Below, piece by piece: positions 46,513-55,793 of a DNA stretch of 64,000 nucleotides. The position numbers were made by a program, and so were the translations under genes. The DNA lies in contig OX638346.1 in assembly GCA_951813515.1 (NCBI GenBank), positions 2,287,617 to 2,351,616 on the forward strand, written 5' to 3'. Under the pieces are notes generated by a model. It saw only the letters and a list, made by a program, of their open reading frames with translations, was not told the DNA's origin and did no database searches. Origin of the DNA: an uncultured Pseudomonadales bacterium (lineage in GTDB: Bacteria > Pseudomonadota > Gammaproteobacteria > Pseudomonadales > Azotimanducaceae). Position 1 is the stretch's first letter; each line of letters opens with the position of its first letter.

Positions 46513-47469
46513 ATGCGTGTCGTGAACAAGTGGTCTTTCCTGTCGAGTCCCGGTGGGTGGAAGTACGCGCCGGCGCTGATCGCCTTCGCGGCGGCGCTGT
46601 GGGTGGGCCATCCGGCCCTGGCGCTCGTTGTCGGCGCCACGGTGAGTCTGGCGCTGCAGCCCGATTGGCCGGCGTACGTCAGTCGTGGCGGTCAGCTATG
46701 TCTGAAAGCCGCGATCGTCTGCCTGGGTTTCACCCTGAACGTCCAGGTCCTCTGGCAGACGAGCCGCGACTACTCGGGACTGGTTCTCGGCTTTGTCGCC
46801 TGCACCCTGATCGCCGGACTCGTCATCGGCCGGCTGATGAAGGTGGATGAGGATCAGTCCCGGCTGCTGAGCACCGGAACCGCCATCTGCGGCGGCACCG
46901 CAATCGTGACGCTCGCGCCCATCGTCCGCGCGCGACCGGCGTCGGTGGCGATCTGTATCGGGATCGTCTTCATCCTGAACGCCATCGCGATCCTGTTGCT
47001 GCCCTGGCTGGGTCAGTACCTGGAGATGACGCAGGATCAGTTCGGCGTCTGGGTGGCGCTCGCGATCCACGACACGAGTTCCGTGGTGGGGGCCGCCGCG
47101 ATATTCGGGGACCGCGCGCTGGAAGTCGCGACGACGGTCAAGCTGGTCAGGACGCTCCTGCTCATCCCGGTCGCGCTGCTGGCTGGAGTGCTGTTGCGGC
47201 AAAGCGAAACGAGGCTGCGGATACCGGCGTTTCTGCTCCTGTTTGTGGCCGCATCCCTGGCGGGAAGTCTGCTGCAGCCGCCGGTGGATATCGTCGCGCA
47301 TGCCAAGTCGGTGAGCCACTTCCTGCTCATCGTGGCGCTCTTCTGCATCGGGATGGAGATCCGGCGCACGACCATCGCATCGATGAACGGCCGGGCCGTC
47401 TGGCTGAGCATCTCGCTGTGGCTGATCGTGGTGCCGGTCACGCTGTTCGCGGCGCTCTCCCTCGCGTGA
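46513..47469 (+). CDS. YeiH/UPF0324-type putative sulfate exporter
   Basis: 318 residues with 9-10 helices. LCLKAAIVCLGFTLNVQVLW, STGTAICGGTAIVTLAPIVRA and AIHDTSSVVGAAAIFG are the conserved UPF0324 segments. Members are linked to sulfite or sulfate export from organosulfonate breakdown, though evidence is limited. A SulP transporter lies downstream, hinting at anion traffic. Confidence 0.85.
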   Translation: MRVVNKWSFLSSPGGWKYAPALIAFAAALWVGHPALALVVGATVSLALQPDWPAYVSRGGQLCLKAAIVCLGFTLNVQVLWQTSRDYSGLVLGFVACTLIAGLVIGRLMKVDEDQSRLLSTGTAICGGTAIVTLAPIVRARPASVAICIGIVFILNAIAILLLPWLGQYLEMTQDQFGVWVALAIHDTSSVVGAAAIFGDRALEVATTVKLVRTLLLIPVALLAGVLLRQSETRLRIPAFLLLFVAASLAGSLLQPPVDIVAHAKSVSHFLLIVALFCIGMEIRRTTIASMNGRAVWLSISLWLIVVPVTLFAALSLA

Positions 47470-47546
47470 CACGTGACGAGTCGGAATATTGATAGAGTGA
47501 AGCGTTACTTCATCCGCCCGCGCGACTTCGGTAACGTCCGGTTCCG

Positions 47547-47636
47547 ATGAATATCGGCACCGTACAACTGGACTGGCAAAGCGTTGTGAGCCTTGCGCTT
47601 GTGGCGGGCTTTTTCATCCTCACATTGATTCCCTGA
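47547..47636 (+). CDS. Possible small membrane protein
   Basis: A 29-codon frame (MNIGTVQLDWQSVVSLALVAGFFILTLIP) is a single hydrophobic helix with a short polar start. It sits in a 419-base gap (47470-47888) that otherwise has no clear gene; a second frame at 47759-47896 starts MKRFLATVALAS like a signal peptide and then loses sense. No strong ribosome site is present. Confidence 0.3.
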   Translation: MNIGTVQLDWQSVVSLALVAGFFILTLIP

Positions 47637-47888
47637 GATTCCCTGATCCCCGTCGCCCGTAGCCGGGCAACACCTCTCGTTTTCCGCGCCCGTCGAGCAA
47701 TCTGGCGATACCGGCAGGTTCGCCATAAGATTGATTACGCCGAATCCAGGGACCGACCATGAAACGCTTCCTCGCGACGGTTGCCCTCGCGAGCACCAAA
47801 GACCCGGGTTCGATTCGCGACTGGCCGTACGTCGGTGCGGACGAGGAGGGCACTAACTCGGGGACGTCGCGTATCCGGGGTATGCGGG

Positions 47889-50057
47889 ATGAGTGAGCGT
47901 CTTGCACAGTTCGTGGACGATCTCCGTGCCGAGCTGACCGGGAGGACCGTCGCGAGCCTGTCTGCCGGCTTCACCTCCGGGCTCGGATTGCTCGTCGCCC
48001 AGGTCGCATTCGCCACGCTCATCTTCTCCGGTGCCCTGACGCCGTACTCTTCCCAGGGCGTTGGCCTCATCCTGTTCGGGAACTTCGCGGCCTGCCTGAT
48101 CATGGCGGTCGCGGCGGGGTACCGGGGCGTGATCGCCGGACTGTCTCCCGCGCTGGTGATCGGCATGGCAGTCTTCGGGGGCGAAATGGATGCCGACGGG
48201 CGGGCCCTGTTCGTCACCGTCTCCGCAGCGCTCATCCTGAGCGCCGTGATTACCGGCGCCTCTTGCCTGGCATTGGGGCGATTCCGGCTGGCCAACCTGC
48301 TCCGGTTCATCCCCTATCCGGTGTCCGCCGGGTTCGTTGCGGGAATCGGGGGCGCGGTGTGTCTCGCGGCGGTTTCCCTGATGGGTGGGGAGCCGCATTG
48401 GAAAGCGATTCCGGAGTTGGTAGAGCCCTCCACGCTCTGGAAGTGGGGCCCCGGGGTCGTCTATGGCATTGCCCTGTACGCCGCCATCAAGCGCTGGGGT
48501 AAAGCCTGGATCCTGCCGATCAGTGTCGTGCTCGTCGTTGGGGGATACCACTTGGCGCTCGACGCCGTCGGCATTTCCGGCGCCGAGGCGCGGTCGATGG
48601 GGCTGCTGTTGTCGAGCACCGCCGAGGGCAACCTGTGGCCCGCCCTCGGCGTCACCGACATCGCGTGGGTGGACTGGACCGCATTGGCGACGCAGATCCC
48701 CAACATGCTGGCGCTAATCCTGGTCGCGTTCATCTGCGTCGTCCTGAACCTGGCCGGGCTTGAGGTGGCGACCAACCAGGAGCTTGACTGGGACCGGGAA
48801 TTCCAGGTGGGAGGCCTCGCGTCCGTCGTGGCCGGTGTCGGCGGCGGCACGGTCGTGACCGTGGTCGTTCCCGCATCGATGCGCAGCAAGTTGCTGGGGG
48901 CCGCGACACGTCTGACCGGCGTCGTCGCGGCACTCGTCATCGGCATCGCGCTGTTCTTCGGAGACGGCATGCTGGAGTTCGTGCCCGCGTCGCTCGTCGG
49001 AGGCATCCTGGTATTCGCGGGACTCGGCATGCTCGACGAAGGACTGGTGAGGGGCCGTCGGCTACTGCCGTTGTCCGAATTCAGCATCGTCGTGCTGATC
49101 TTCGTCGCCATCATCGGCTTCGGACTGCTGGAAGGCGTGGGGGTCGGCATGCTGGCCACCCTGGTTTTCTTCGCCGCCCGTCTCAGCCGCGTGGACGTGA
49201 TCGAATCTCACTTCACCACGCTCGAGCGTCGCAGCAACAGGGTCCGGCCGGTGCCGGAACGGGCCATACTGGTGGACGAAAGCCACCGCGTGCAGGCGTA
49301 TCTGCTGCGCGGCTACGTGTTCTTCGGCAGTGTCTCCCCGCTGGCGGATCGCCTGAGAAAGTCCCTGAGTGGAACGTCGCGCCCCGACTGTCTGCTGCTC
49401 GACTTCGCCGCAGTCTCCGGCTTCGACTTCTCGGCGGTGAACGTGCTCGGCCGGTTGCTGCAGGAGGCGGGAAGTGCCGGCGTGCAGGTGGTGCTGAGCG
49501 CGTCGCCCGAACCGTTGAGAGCGGGATTGCAGCGCAGCGTCTCGCCGCAGACCTTCGCGGGGCTGTTGTTCGAGCCGAATGCGGACCTGGCACTGGAACG
49601 CTGTGAGGACACCGTCATTGCGGCGTGGAAGGAGAGCGATCACGTCTCGTTGCTGGAACAGACCGCAGACGACCTTGAGCGTCATCTCGAACGGCAGATC
49701 GAGTTCGAGGAGCTAATGGAAGAACTGGGCGACTGGATGGATGCGCGAGACTATGCCGCCAGCGAGACATTGGCGGCTTCGGATCGGGAACTCGAGGGTT
49801 TGCAACTGGTGCTTTCGGGCCGGGTTACCGCCTACGACCACGCGGGCGCGCGCCTGTACCAGCGCGGTCCCGGCGACGTGGTACCGCCGATCGGTGCGAG
49901 GGACGAGGACGTGGCCACCGTCGTCGCCGACGAACCCTGCCGAACGATGGTGCTGACGCCGGCCTCGCGGGACTGGCTGGAAACGAACCGGAACGAACTC
50001 GCGCTCAAGCTGTATCGATACCTCTCGATCGAGCACTTTCGGGCTGGGTCGGGCTAG
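47889..50057 (+). CDS. SulP-family transporter with STAS and cNMP-binding-like tail
   Basis: 722 residues. About 11 membrane helices (QVAFATLIFSGALTPY, PYPVSAGFVAGIGGAV) form the SulP transporter. A STAS domain follows (LLLDFAAVSGFDFSAVNVLGRLL). The last 150 residues resemble a cyclic-nucleotide-binding domain (LQLVLSGRVTAYDHAGARLYQRGPGDVV) without an obvious phosphate-binding cassette. Substrates of such triple proteins include bicarbonate, sulfate or dicarboxylates. The ATG at 47889 has a weak ribosome site. Confidence 0.85.
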   Translation: MSERLAQFVDDLRAELTGRTVASLSAGFTSGLGLLVAQVAFATLIFSGALTPYSSQGVGLILFGNFAACLIMAVAAGYRGVIAGLSPALVIGMAVFGGEMDADGRALFVTVSAALILSAVITGASCLALGRFRLANLLRFIPYPVSAGFVAGIGGAVCLAAVSLMGGEPHWKAIPELVEPSTLWKWGPGVVYGIALYAAIKRWGKAWILPISVVLVVGGYHLALDAVGISGAEARSMGLLLSSTAEGNLWPALGVTDIAWVDWTALATQIPNMLALILVAFICVVLNLAGLEVATNQELDWDREFQVGGLASVVAGVGGGTVVTVVVPASMRSKLLGAATRLTGVVAALVIGIALFFGDGMLEFVPASLVGGILVFAGLGMLDEGLVRGRRLLPLSEFSIVVLIFVAIIGFGLLEGVGVGMLATLVFFAARLSRVDVIESHFTTLERRSNRVRPVPERAILVDESHRVQAYLLRGYVFFGSVSPLADRLRKSLSGTSRPDCLLLDFAAVSGFDFSAVNVLGRLLQEAGSAGVQVVLSASPEPLRAGLQRSVSPQTFAGLLFEPNADLALERCEDTVIAAWKESDHVSLLEQTADDLERHLERQIEFEELMEELGDWMDARDYAASETLAASDRELEGLQLVLSGRVTAYDHAGARLYQRGPGDVVPPIGARDEDVATVVADEPCRTMVLTPASRDWLETNRNELALKLYRYLSIEHFRAGSG

Positions 50058-50109
50058 TGTTCCGTTCCGTCGCCAGGGTGATAGTTGGGCTTGGGGGGGC
50101 AAGAGACGA

Positions 50110-50135
50110 CGCCCGTTAGGGCGACGGATTTTGGC
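50110..50135 (+). terminator. Repeated hairpin-ATTTT element after the SulP gene
   Basis: CGCCC-GTTA-GGGCG is a perfect 5-bp stem followed by ACGGATTTTGGC. It lies 53 bases after the SulP stop, shares a 17-mer with 46451-46467, and sits between convergent genes. Confidence 0.4.
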
Positions 50136-50158
50136 GATCGGCAATCCGTGCACTGGAG

Positions 50159-52870
50159 TCAATGGTGTCGTGCCTCGAACTCCTGGCGGATACTGTTCAC
50201 GGCGTCCATGATCTCTGCAGGCAGCGGTTCGATTTTTTCGCCGAGTTTGATTCTTAACGCAAACCAGAGGGGCTCCAGTTCTTTGGCGAAACCGGCTTCC
50301 TCCAGAATTCGCTTGACCCGCATCCCATGGCCGGCTGCGACCATTTCGATCAACGAGTCCGTCAAACCGGGCCACTCTTCGCGCCTGTAGTCGGCTTCCG
50401 CACGAACGGCGCGCTCCAGCGTATCGAGGGCCTCCGTCCAGTTGCCGCGATCTGCCATGACATCGGAAAGCGTATGTAAAGCGGCCGCATCATCCGGAGC
50501 CAACGAAACCGCACGACGAGCATAGGTCTCAGCCTCCAATAGGCGGGCTTGGTCGCTTTTCCAGAGGATTGCCTCTGCCCAAATATGCCATGCATCGGCG
50601 CATGTCGGGTCGATCTCAGTCGCCTCTTTGCAGACGGATTCGGACTCACTGAACTTATCTGAGAAGTTCAACGACCTGCTCGCAACCGCTAGCAACCAAG
50701 CCACCTTGCGGCGGTGCTCCGCGTCATCGTCGATGCGGACATATCTTGAAGTCTCTCTTAGGGCGTCAATTGAATCGTCTAGTAGTTTCAGTTCCATGAG
50801 GGTGGCTCCCGAAGTGCGAAGCGCAAGAACGGCCAATTGACGTAGTTCCGTTGGATCTGTCTCATGTATGTATTCGAGGACGTTTCTCCATGCTGAAAGC
50901 GCTTCCGCGCTTCTGCCCAGTTCTTCTAGAGCAGAGCCTTTGGTCAAGAGCGCCTTTGCGGCAGCGTCGCGCAACCCGTGTGGATCGTCCGGGTTGGCGT
51001 ATTCCGAAGCGCGCGACCAGAAGGCTATAGCCTCCTCATTTTGACCTGTTCTCTTGAGATCATTGCCCAAGGACCGGGTCACCTCGGCGGCCATGTGACG
51101 GTGGTCTGGTTCATCGCCCGGATGGATGTATTCGAAACTTCGCTTACCGGCGGCCGCGGCGGCTTTGAAAAGATCTCTTTTGAGAAAGGCGGTGCTCGCA
51201 CCCGCCAATGCGCCAAAACCGACGACACGCCGCGCTATTGGGTCGTCAACATCGGTGAGCTTCGCAGCACGTTCGAAAGTGGCGATTGCATCTTCGAAAC
51301 GCCCCTGTTCGGACAATGTGTAGCCGAGCGCTGTCCATACGGCGGCATCGTCCTGCGTCCCGACGGCAGCCTTTCGGAATGCCAGTTCTGCTTCCGCGAA
51401 GTTTCCGGCCTGGACCAGTTCCAGACCGCGCTGGAAGCTGGCGGCAGCAGCTCGTGATCTATCCTGCTCTGCGAATGCCTCATTGATCTCGTCGAGGACC
51501 GGCGCGTTCGCTCCGATCCTTTCAGCGACAAGGCTGATCGCTTTGCGGTGCCAATCATCGCGACCAGTGAACTCTTTGTCTTCAGCCACGTAGCTCGTCA
51601 GAACGCCGAGCCAGTCGGACACATCTGCGTCGGGCAAAGCTCTGGCACGCAATGCTTCGAGCGCCTGGGGGTACATCGAGCGCATTTCCCTCGGGCCGAA
51701 CAGATCGTGGAGGAAGGCCACCAGCCGCGCCAGGCGATCTCGGCCGGCACGCGAGAAACGCAAGATGAAGTAGATGTTGTAGAACCGGTCAGCGACCTCG
51801 TAGCGGGTTCGCTTTTCGTGTTCCAAATGCACCTCTCGGGCGTAGCCCTTTTCTACGAGTTGCCTGAGCTGAGCGCTCGCGTGAGAAGAACTTAGCTTCG
51901 CGGCGGCGGATATCTCTCTGGCGAGCATCGGCCTCCATCCTTCAGCGAGGCAATGGAAGACTTTTCGGGCTTGAACCGGGAGTGATTCGATCCTGGCTTT
52001 GAAGTAAGGCGTCTGCTCGTCGATAAGCTGCTCCAGATCCTCGAACGGGGAGTCCACCGGCGATTCGATCAGCATGCGGCAGGCAAGCGCCAGCAACCGC
52101 GGATTGCCGCCCGTGAGGCGGCGTATGGTTGCGAGCCTGCCACGTTCGCGACGCAAAGCGCCTGGTGTGTCGACGTTGCCGTCGCCTTCTGCCAGCGCTT
52201 CGAGTATCCGAAGGCACTCGTCCTGTCCAATTCCGTCGAGCATGATGAGTCGGAAAAACTCGTAAAACGGCTCGCCGTGGCTGCGGATGGCGTTAAAGAC
52301 GGCGTTGGCGGAGCCAATCAACAGAATCTCCGTATGCTCGATCAAGCTGGCGCGCAGTGCGTGAACTTCGCGCTCGTCGCGCAGTTGGCCAAATACGATA
52401 TCGAGGTTTTCGACGAACAGGATCAGCCGCTTCCCGCTTGCCCGGCAGAAGTCCAAGAGCGATGCGAGCGCGTACGCCGCCTGCCGTTGGCTGTCAGGCT
52501 CGTCTTGCGCCAGGGCATCGGCCCTGTCAGCCCATCGCGGATCCCCGGTGGCGCCGGTGAGATGATGTAGCGCGGCTGACCAGAAGTCCGCCAGGTCGCC
52601 TATCTCGTAGCTTTCCTCATGGAAGGCGACGGGTTGCCATTGGCGGGCGAGGGCGGGAGTTTCCCGAATCGCGAGCAGGAACCTTAGGCCGAGCGTGGTT
52701 TTCCCCATGCCGCGCGATCCGACGAGCAGCATGTGCTGGCATGGTCGGTCGGGGGTCTGTTCGCCGATCAATCGCAGCATTTCCCGAAGGGTTTCGCGGC
52801 GTGCGACAAAGGAAGCCTTGAGTTCCTCGGCTGTGAGCTGAGCCGGGTTGTAAAGGCGCCTGCGGATCAT
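50159..52870 (-). CDS. STAND-like ATPase with TPR tail, second gene of a twin-ATPase operon
   Basis: 903 residues. Walker A LLVGSRGMGKTTLGLRF (about residues 48-64), Walker B-like RLILFVENLDIVF, then a winged helix (LAREISAAAKLSSSHASAQLRQLVEKGYAREV). From about residue 470 to the end come TPR-like helical repeats (AVWTALGYTLSEQGRFEDAIATFERA; AYARRAVSLAPDDAAALHTLSDVMADRGNWTEALDTLERAV). No nuclease, protease or membrane effector is visible. It follows the other ATPase by nine bases. The layout resembles STAND sensors: ATP switch plus ligand-binding repeats. Confidence 0.8.
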   Translation of the reverse strand: MIRRRLYNPAQLTAEELKASFVARRETLREMLRLIGEQTPDRPCQHMLLVGSRGMGKTTLGLRFLLAIRETPALARQWQPVAFHEESYEIGDLADFWSAALHHLTGATGDPRWADRADALAQDEPDSQRQAAYALASLLDFCRASGKRLILFVENLDIVFGQLRDEREVHALRASLIEHTEILLIGSANAVFNAIRSHGEPFYEFFRLIMLDGIGQDECLRILEALAEGDGNVDTPGALRRERGRLATIRRLTGGNPRLLALACRMLIESPVDSPFEDLEQLIDEQTPYFKARIESLPVQARKVFHCLAEGWRPMLAREISAAAKLSSSHASAQLRQLVEKGYAREVHLEHEKRTRYEVADRFYNIYFILRFSRAGRDRLARLVAFLHDLFGPREMRSMYPQALEALRARALPDADVSDWLGVLTSYVAEDKEFTGRDDWHRKAISLVAERIGANAPVLDEINEAFAEQDRSRAAAASFQRGLELVQAGNFAEAELAFRKAAVGTQDDAAVWTALGYTLSEQGRFEDAIATFERAAKLTDVDDPIARRVVGFGALAGASTAFLKRDLFKAAAAAGKRSFEYIHPGDEPDHRHMAAEVTRSLGNDLKRTGQNEEAIAFWSRASEYANPDDPHGLRDAAAKALLTKGSALEELGRSAEALSAWRNVLEYIHETDPTELRQLAVLALRTSGATLMELKLLDDSIDALRETSRYVRIDDDAEHRRKVAWLLAVASRSLNFSDKFSESESVCKEATEIDPTCADAWHIWAEAILWKSDQARLLEAETYARRAVSLAPDDAAALHTLSDVMADRGNWTEALDTLERAVRAEADYRREEWPGLTDSLIEMVAAGHGMRVKRILEEAGFAKELEPLWFALRIKLGEKIEPLPAEIMDAVNSIRQEFEARHH

Positions 52871-52879
52871 GGCGCGACC

Positions 52880-54067
52880 CTATGAAACATGGTGTTTGCC
52901 CCACCATTCCCGCAGGAGATTCGACCGGAATTCGAGATGGTCTCCCTGCCGATTCAAATAGCCATCGGCCTGCAAGTCGCGCAGTACCGATTGAAACGTT
53001 GCCTCGTTCGGCTTGGTCAGATCTTTGAGACGCGCAAGACTTACGCCCGCTCTGTTGCAGGCGCGGCTCAGAATGCTGCGAGCCATCGCGTATTCCTCCG
53101 GGTCGAACGCACTTTCCAGGCGCGTTGCGTAGTGGTCCAGGTGGGCGGTTCCGGCGGCACCAGCAAGTCGTTCGACGAAACACTGTTCGATCAGATTCGG
53201 TGATATGCGGGCAGGTTCGCCTTTGCAGGCGTCTCGAAGCGCCGAAAGGAACAACTGCACGTGGTACGGCACAGGATCGCCCAGCAGTTCGAGAATGTGA
53301 GTGATTGAGTCTTGATCGAGAAGGAAATTGCTATCGCGTCCCGCTTCGTCCAGGAATTTCGTCGCGGTGGTTCTGCTCCAGGCGTCGAGACGGAAGGGCG
53401 TGATGTCATTAATCAGTCCAGAAAGACCGGCGCGGCGCAGGACGCCCTCAAGTCCGATAGATCCCCCAACAAGCGTGTGAACCCTGCCGCGAAGTTCCGG
53501 TGCCTGACGCCAATGCCGGAGCCGCGAGAGCAGCAACTCGACCTCGCGATGTCCTCCGTCGGACCGCAACATGCGAGAAATGAGAAGCGGCAACTCATCG
53601 ACAATGATCAGAAGATCGACACCAGCATCCGGCAGACTTGCCAGACGCGCATAGAGCTGGTCTTCGGGATGTACCCACTCGCGGCCCAATGCTCCCTTGA
53701 GTTCGACGCGGAACACATCGATGTCGACCGCAACGGATTTCAATCGCGCAAGGACTTTTTTCACTCCGGTGGAGAATGGAATCGCCTCGAACAGAGTCCG
53801 ATAGCGAGGAATGGTCGCAAGCGCCGCGAGAATTGCCGCTACGAAATCCGCCGGACCTTCGCCGCCTTCGACATCGATATAGAGGACATCCCAGTTGTCG
53901 CGTGGCGCTCGACGGAGTTCCAACATCAGGCTGGTTTTGCCCACCCGTCTCGGAGCCAACATCAGGATGTGCTGGCCATGGTCCAGTAGTTCCCATAGAC
54001 GCCCCAGTTCGTACGTTCGCCCATAAAGGTCGTCGCCGACAACCGCTTGGCCAATAATGTTGCGCAT
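52880..54067 (-). CDS. STAND/archaeal-type ATPase, first gene of a twin-ATPase operon
   Basis: 395 residues. GDDLYGRTYELGRLWELL precedes Walker A LMLAPRRVGKTSLMLEL (about 36-52); Walker B is VDLLIIVDELPLLI. Sensor-like LVGGSIGLEGVL and a C-terminal winged helix (VSLARLKDLTKPNEATFQSVLRDLQADGYLNRQGDHLEF) follow. This is the plan of archaeal-type ATPases and Orc-like STAND proteins. It probably senses or remodels a DNA or protein partner together with the TPR ATPase. Function is unknown. Confidence 0.8.
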   Translation of the reverse strand: MRNIIGQAVVGDDLYGRTYELGRLWELLDHGQHILMLAPRRVGKTSLMLELRRAPRDNWDVLYIDVEGGEGPADFVAAILAALATIPRYRTLFEAIPFSTGVKKVLARLKSVAVDIDVFRVELKGALGREWVHPEDQLYARLASLPDAGVDLLIIVDELPLLISRMLRSDGGHREVELLLSRLRHWRQAPELRGRVHTLVGGSIGLEGVLRRAGLSGLINDITPFRLDAWSRTTATKFLDEAGRDSNFLLDQDSITHILELLGDPVPYHVQLFLSALRDACKGEPARISPNLIEQCFVERLAGAAGTAHLDHYATRLESAFDPEEYAMARSILSRACNRAGVSLARLKDLTKPNEATFQSVLRDLQADGYLNRQGDHLEFRSNLLREWWGKHHVS

Positions 54068-54096
54068 GATCGATGGGTCTCAGAACCAGACCGCGT

Positions 54097-54143
54097 ACAT
54101 TAGATAACAAAAATATTTTTGGCAATAAAATTTTTGGCAATAA
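54097..54143 (-). promoter_or_regulatory. Divergent AT-rich promoter with two identical 14-bp repeats
   Basis: ATTTTTGGCAATAA occurs at 54115-54128 and 54130-54143, a 15-bp period. On the minus strand each repeat gives TTGCCA, and the one at 54125-54120 stands 17 bp before TAATGT (54102-54097), a usable promoter for the twin ATPases. The repeats may also bind a regulator. Confidence 0.5.
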
Positions 54144-54263
54144 GATAGTTCCTTGTTGTCTGGCGATAGTCGGGTGGCCACCGTCACGAATTCGGTCTCA
54201 CCATTCGGATACAATTCCCGCCGGAAAACGGGTTGAGTCTCGGTTGGGGTGGGAGGCGAAAAG

Positions 54264-55556
54264 ATGGAAAATTTCGAACGGCAGTGCATTGCGGCGGAAC
54301 TGGTGCAGCTCCGGGAGGAGGGATGCGACGTCGCGGCCTTTGAGCCGCGCGTAAAAGAAGCGCTCGAGGACGAGGCAACTGACGATGCCGTTCTGGTAGA
54401 GCTTTACGATGCGCTTGAAACCCTCTCGCCCGAGCCCTCGTTCCCTTACGAAGAACCGTCCGATCTCGAAGGGATCCGCGCGCTGCGGCCGGACGGGCCG
54501 AGGCGCATGGACCTGAACCTGTCCGATGACGCGCTCCGCGACCGTATCCTCGGCGCCTGGCTCGGCCGGGCAGCGGGGTGCCAGCTCGGCAAACCCGTCG
54601 AAGGATGGCTGCGCGAGCGCATCGACAAGTACCTCGAATCGACCGGCGCGTTGCCGCTCGACAACTACATTCCCTACACCGAAGGCTCTATCCACCCGGG
54701 ACTGAAACCGAGCACCCTGGGCAATTTCGATTGCATGGCCCGGGACGACGACATGGACTACCCGATCCTCGGTCTGCTCGCGCTGGAGGAGCACGGGGCG
54801 GGGCTCACGGCACGCGACATGGCGAACACCTGGCTCGGTCGAATGCCGTTCCACTTCCTCTATACGGCCGAACGGGTAGCGTACCGGAACTTCGTCAACC
54901 TTCGCTGGCCCCCGGAGTCGGCGGCCTGGCGGAATCCGTACCGCGAATGGATCGGCGCGCAGATTCGCGCCGACATCTTCGGCTACGTGGCACCCGGATG
55001 GCCGGAAAAAGCGGCGGAACTCGCGTTCCGCGATGCGAGCATTTCTCACGTCAAGAACGGTATTTACGGCGAGATGTTCATGGCCGCGATGCTGGCGGCT
55101 TCCTTCGTGACCAGCGATATCGAAGAGATCATCCGGGTCGGGCTGTCGGAGATCCCGGCGAACTGCAGGCTCGCGGAAGCGGTGCACGACACGGCGGGCT
55201 GGTGCCGCGAATCATCCGATTGGGAAGCGGTCTGGGATCGCATAGCCGAGAAGTACGGGCACTACCACCGGGTGCACACGATCAACAACGCGGCCCTGGT
55301 CATCATGGGCCTCTTTTTCGGCGCTGACGACTACGAGAACGGCATCGTGGTCACGGTGCGGGGCGGCTGGGACACGGACTGCACCGGCGCCACGGTCGGG
55401 TCGATCCTCGGCTCGAAGTTCGGCGCCCACACCTTGCCGGACAAGTGGGTCGGTGTCCTCAACGACCGGCTCATGTCGTGCGTGCGCGACTGCAACGAAA
55501 ACCGGTTCTCCGACCTGGCCGAGCGTACGCATCGCGTCGCCCGTCAGATCCTGTAG
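54264..55556 (+). CDS. ADP-ribosylglycohydrolase family protein, copy 1
   Basis: 430 residues. GAWLGRAAGCQLGKPVEGW opens the fold; metal ligands are in RDDDMDYPIL and GGWDTDCTGATVGSILG, as in DraG/ARH enzymes. It likely removes ADP-ribose from proteins, nucleic acids or small molecules; many family members are instead sugar hydrolases. The first 90 residues are an acidic helical extension (RQCIAAELVQLREEGCDVAAFEPRVKEALEDE). ATG at 54264 follows GGGAGG. Confidence 0.88.
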   Translation: MENFERQCIAAELVQLREEGCDVAAFEPRVKEALEDEATDDAVLVELYDALETLSPEPSFPYEEPSDLEGIRALRPDGPRRMDLNLSDDALRDRILGAWLGRAAGCQLGKPVEGWLRERIDKYLESTGALPLDNYIPYTEGSIHPGLKPSTLGNFDCMARDDDMDYPILGLLALEEHGAGLTARDMANTWLGRMPFHFLYTAERVAYRNFVNLRWPPESAAWRNPYREWIGAQIRADIFGYVAPGWPEKAAELAFRDASISHVKNGIYGEMFMAAMLAASFVTSDIEEIIRVGLSEIPANCRLAEAVHDTAGWCRESSDWEAVWDRIAEKYGHYHRVHTINNAALVIMGLFFGADDYENGIVVTVRGGWDTDCTGATVGSILGSKFGAHTLPDKWVGVLNDRLMSCVRDCNENRFSDLAERTHRVARQIL

Positions 55557-55793
55557 CGGCGATAGATCGGACCGCGCTGCCAGGGAAGTCATTCACGAGC
55601 AGCGGGCTACGGGCCACGCTCGAGAAGCAGGCGCCGGTCCGTCAGCTTGGACCGCGCGGGGCCGACCGGCCTCGACCCTGCGGGTGGCCGTTTTGAGGAA
55701 CAATTCCCATGGGGGCTTAGGCGGATTGTGGGCGCCGTTCTACAATCGCGCACTTTCGAATCGGCGGCGAATCCGACTTTGGGAGTCCGAAAA

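Noticed and set aside
45370..46611. 413-codon minus-strand frame across the crotonase gene
   Set aside because: Arg/Ala/Pro-rich composition without domains; the plus strand has a well-conserved crotonase.
47790..47830. A second GGGTTCGATTC resembling a T-loop
   Set aside because: No cloverleaf can be built; it lies in the leader of the SulP gene.
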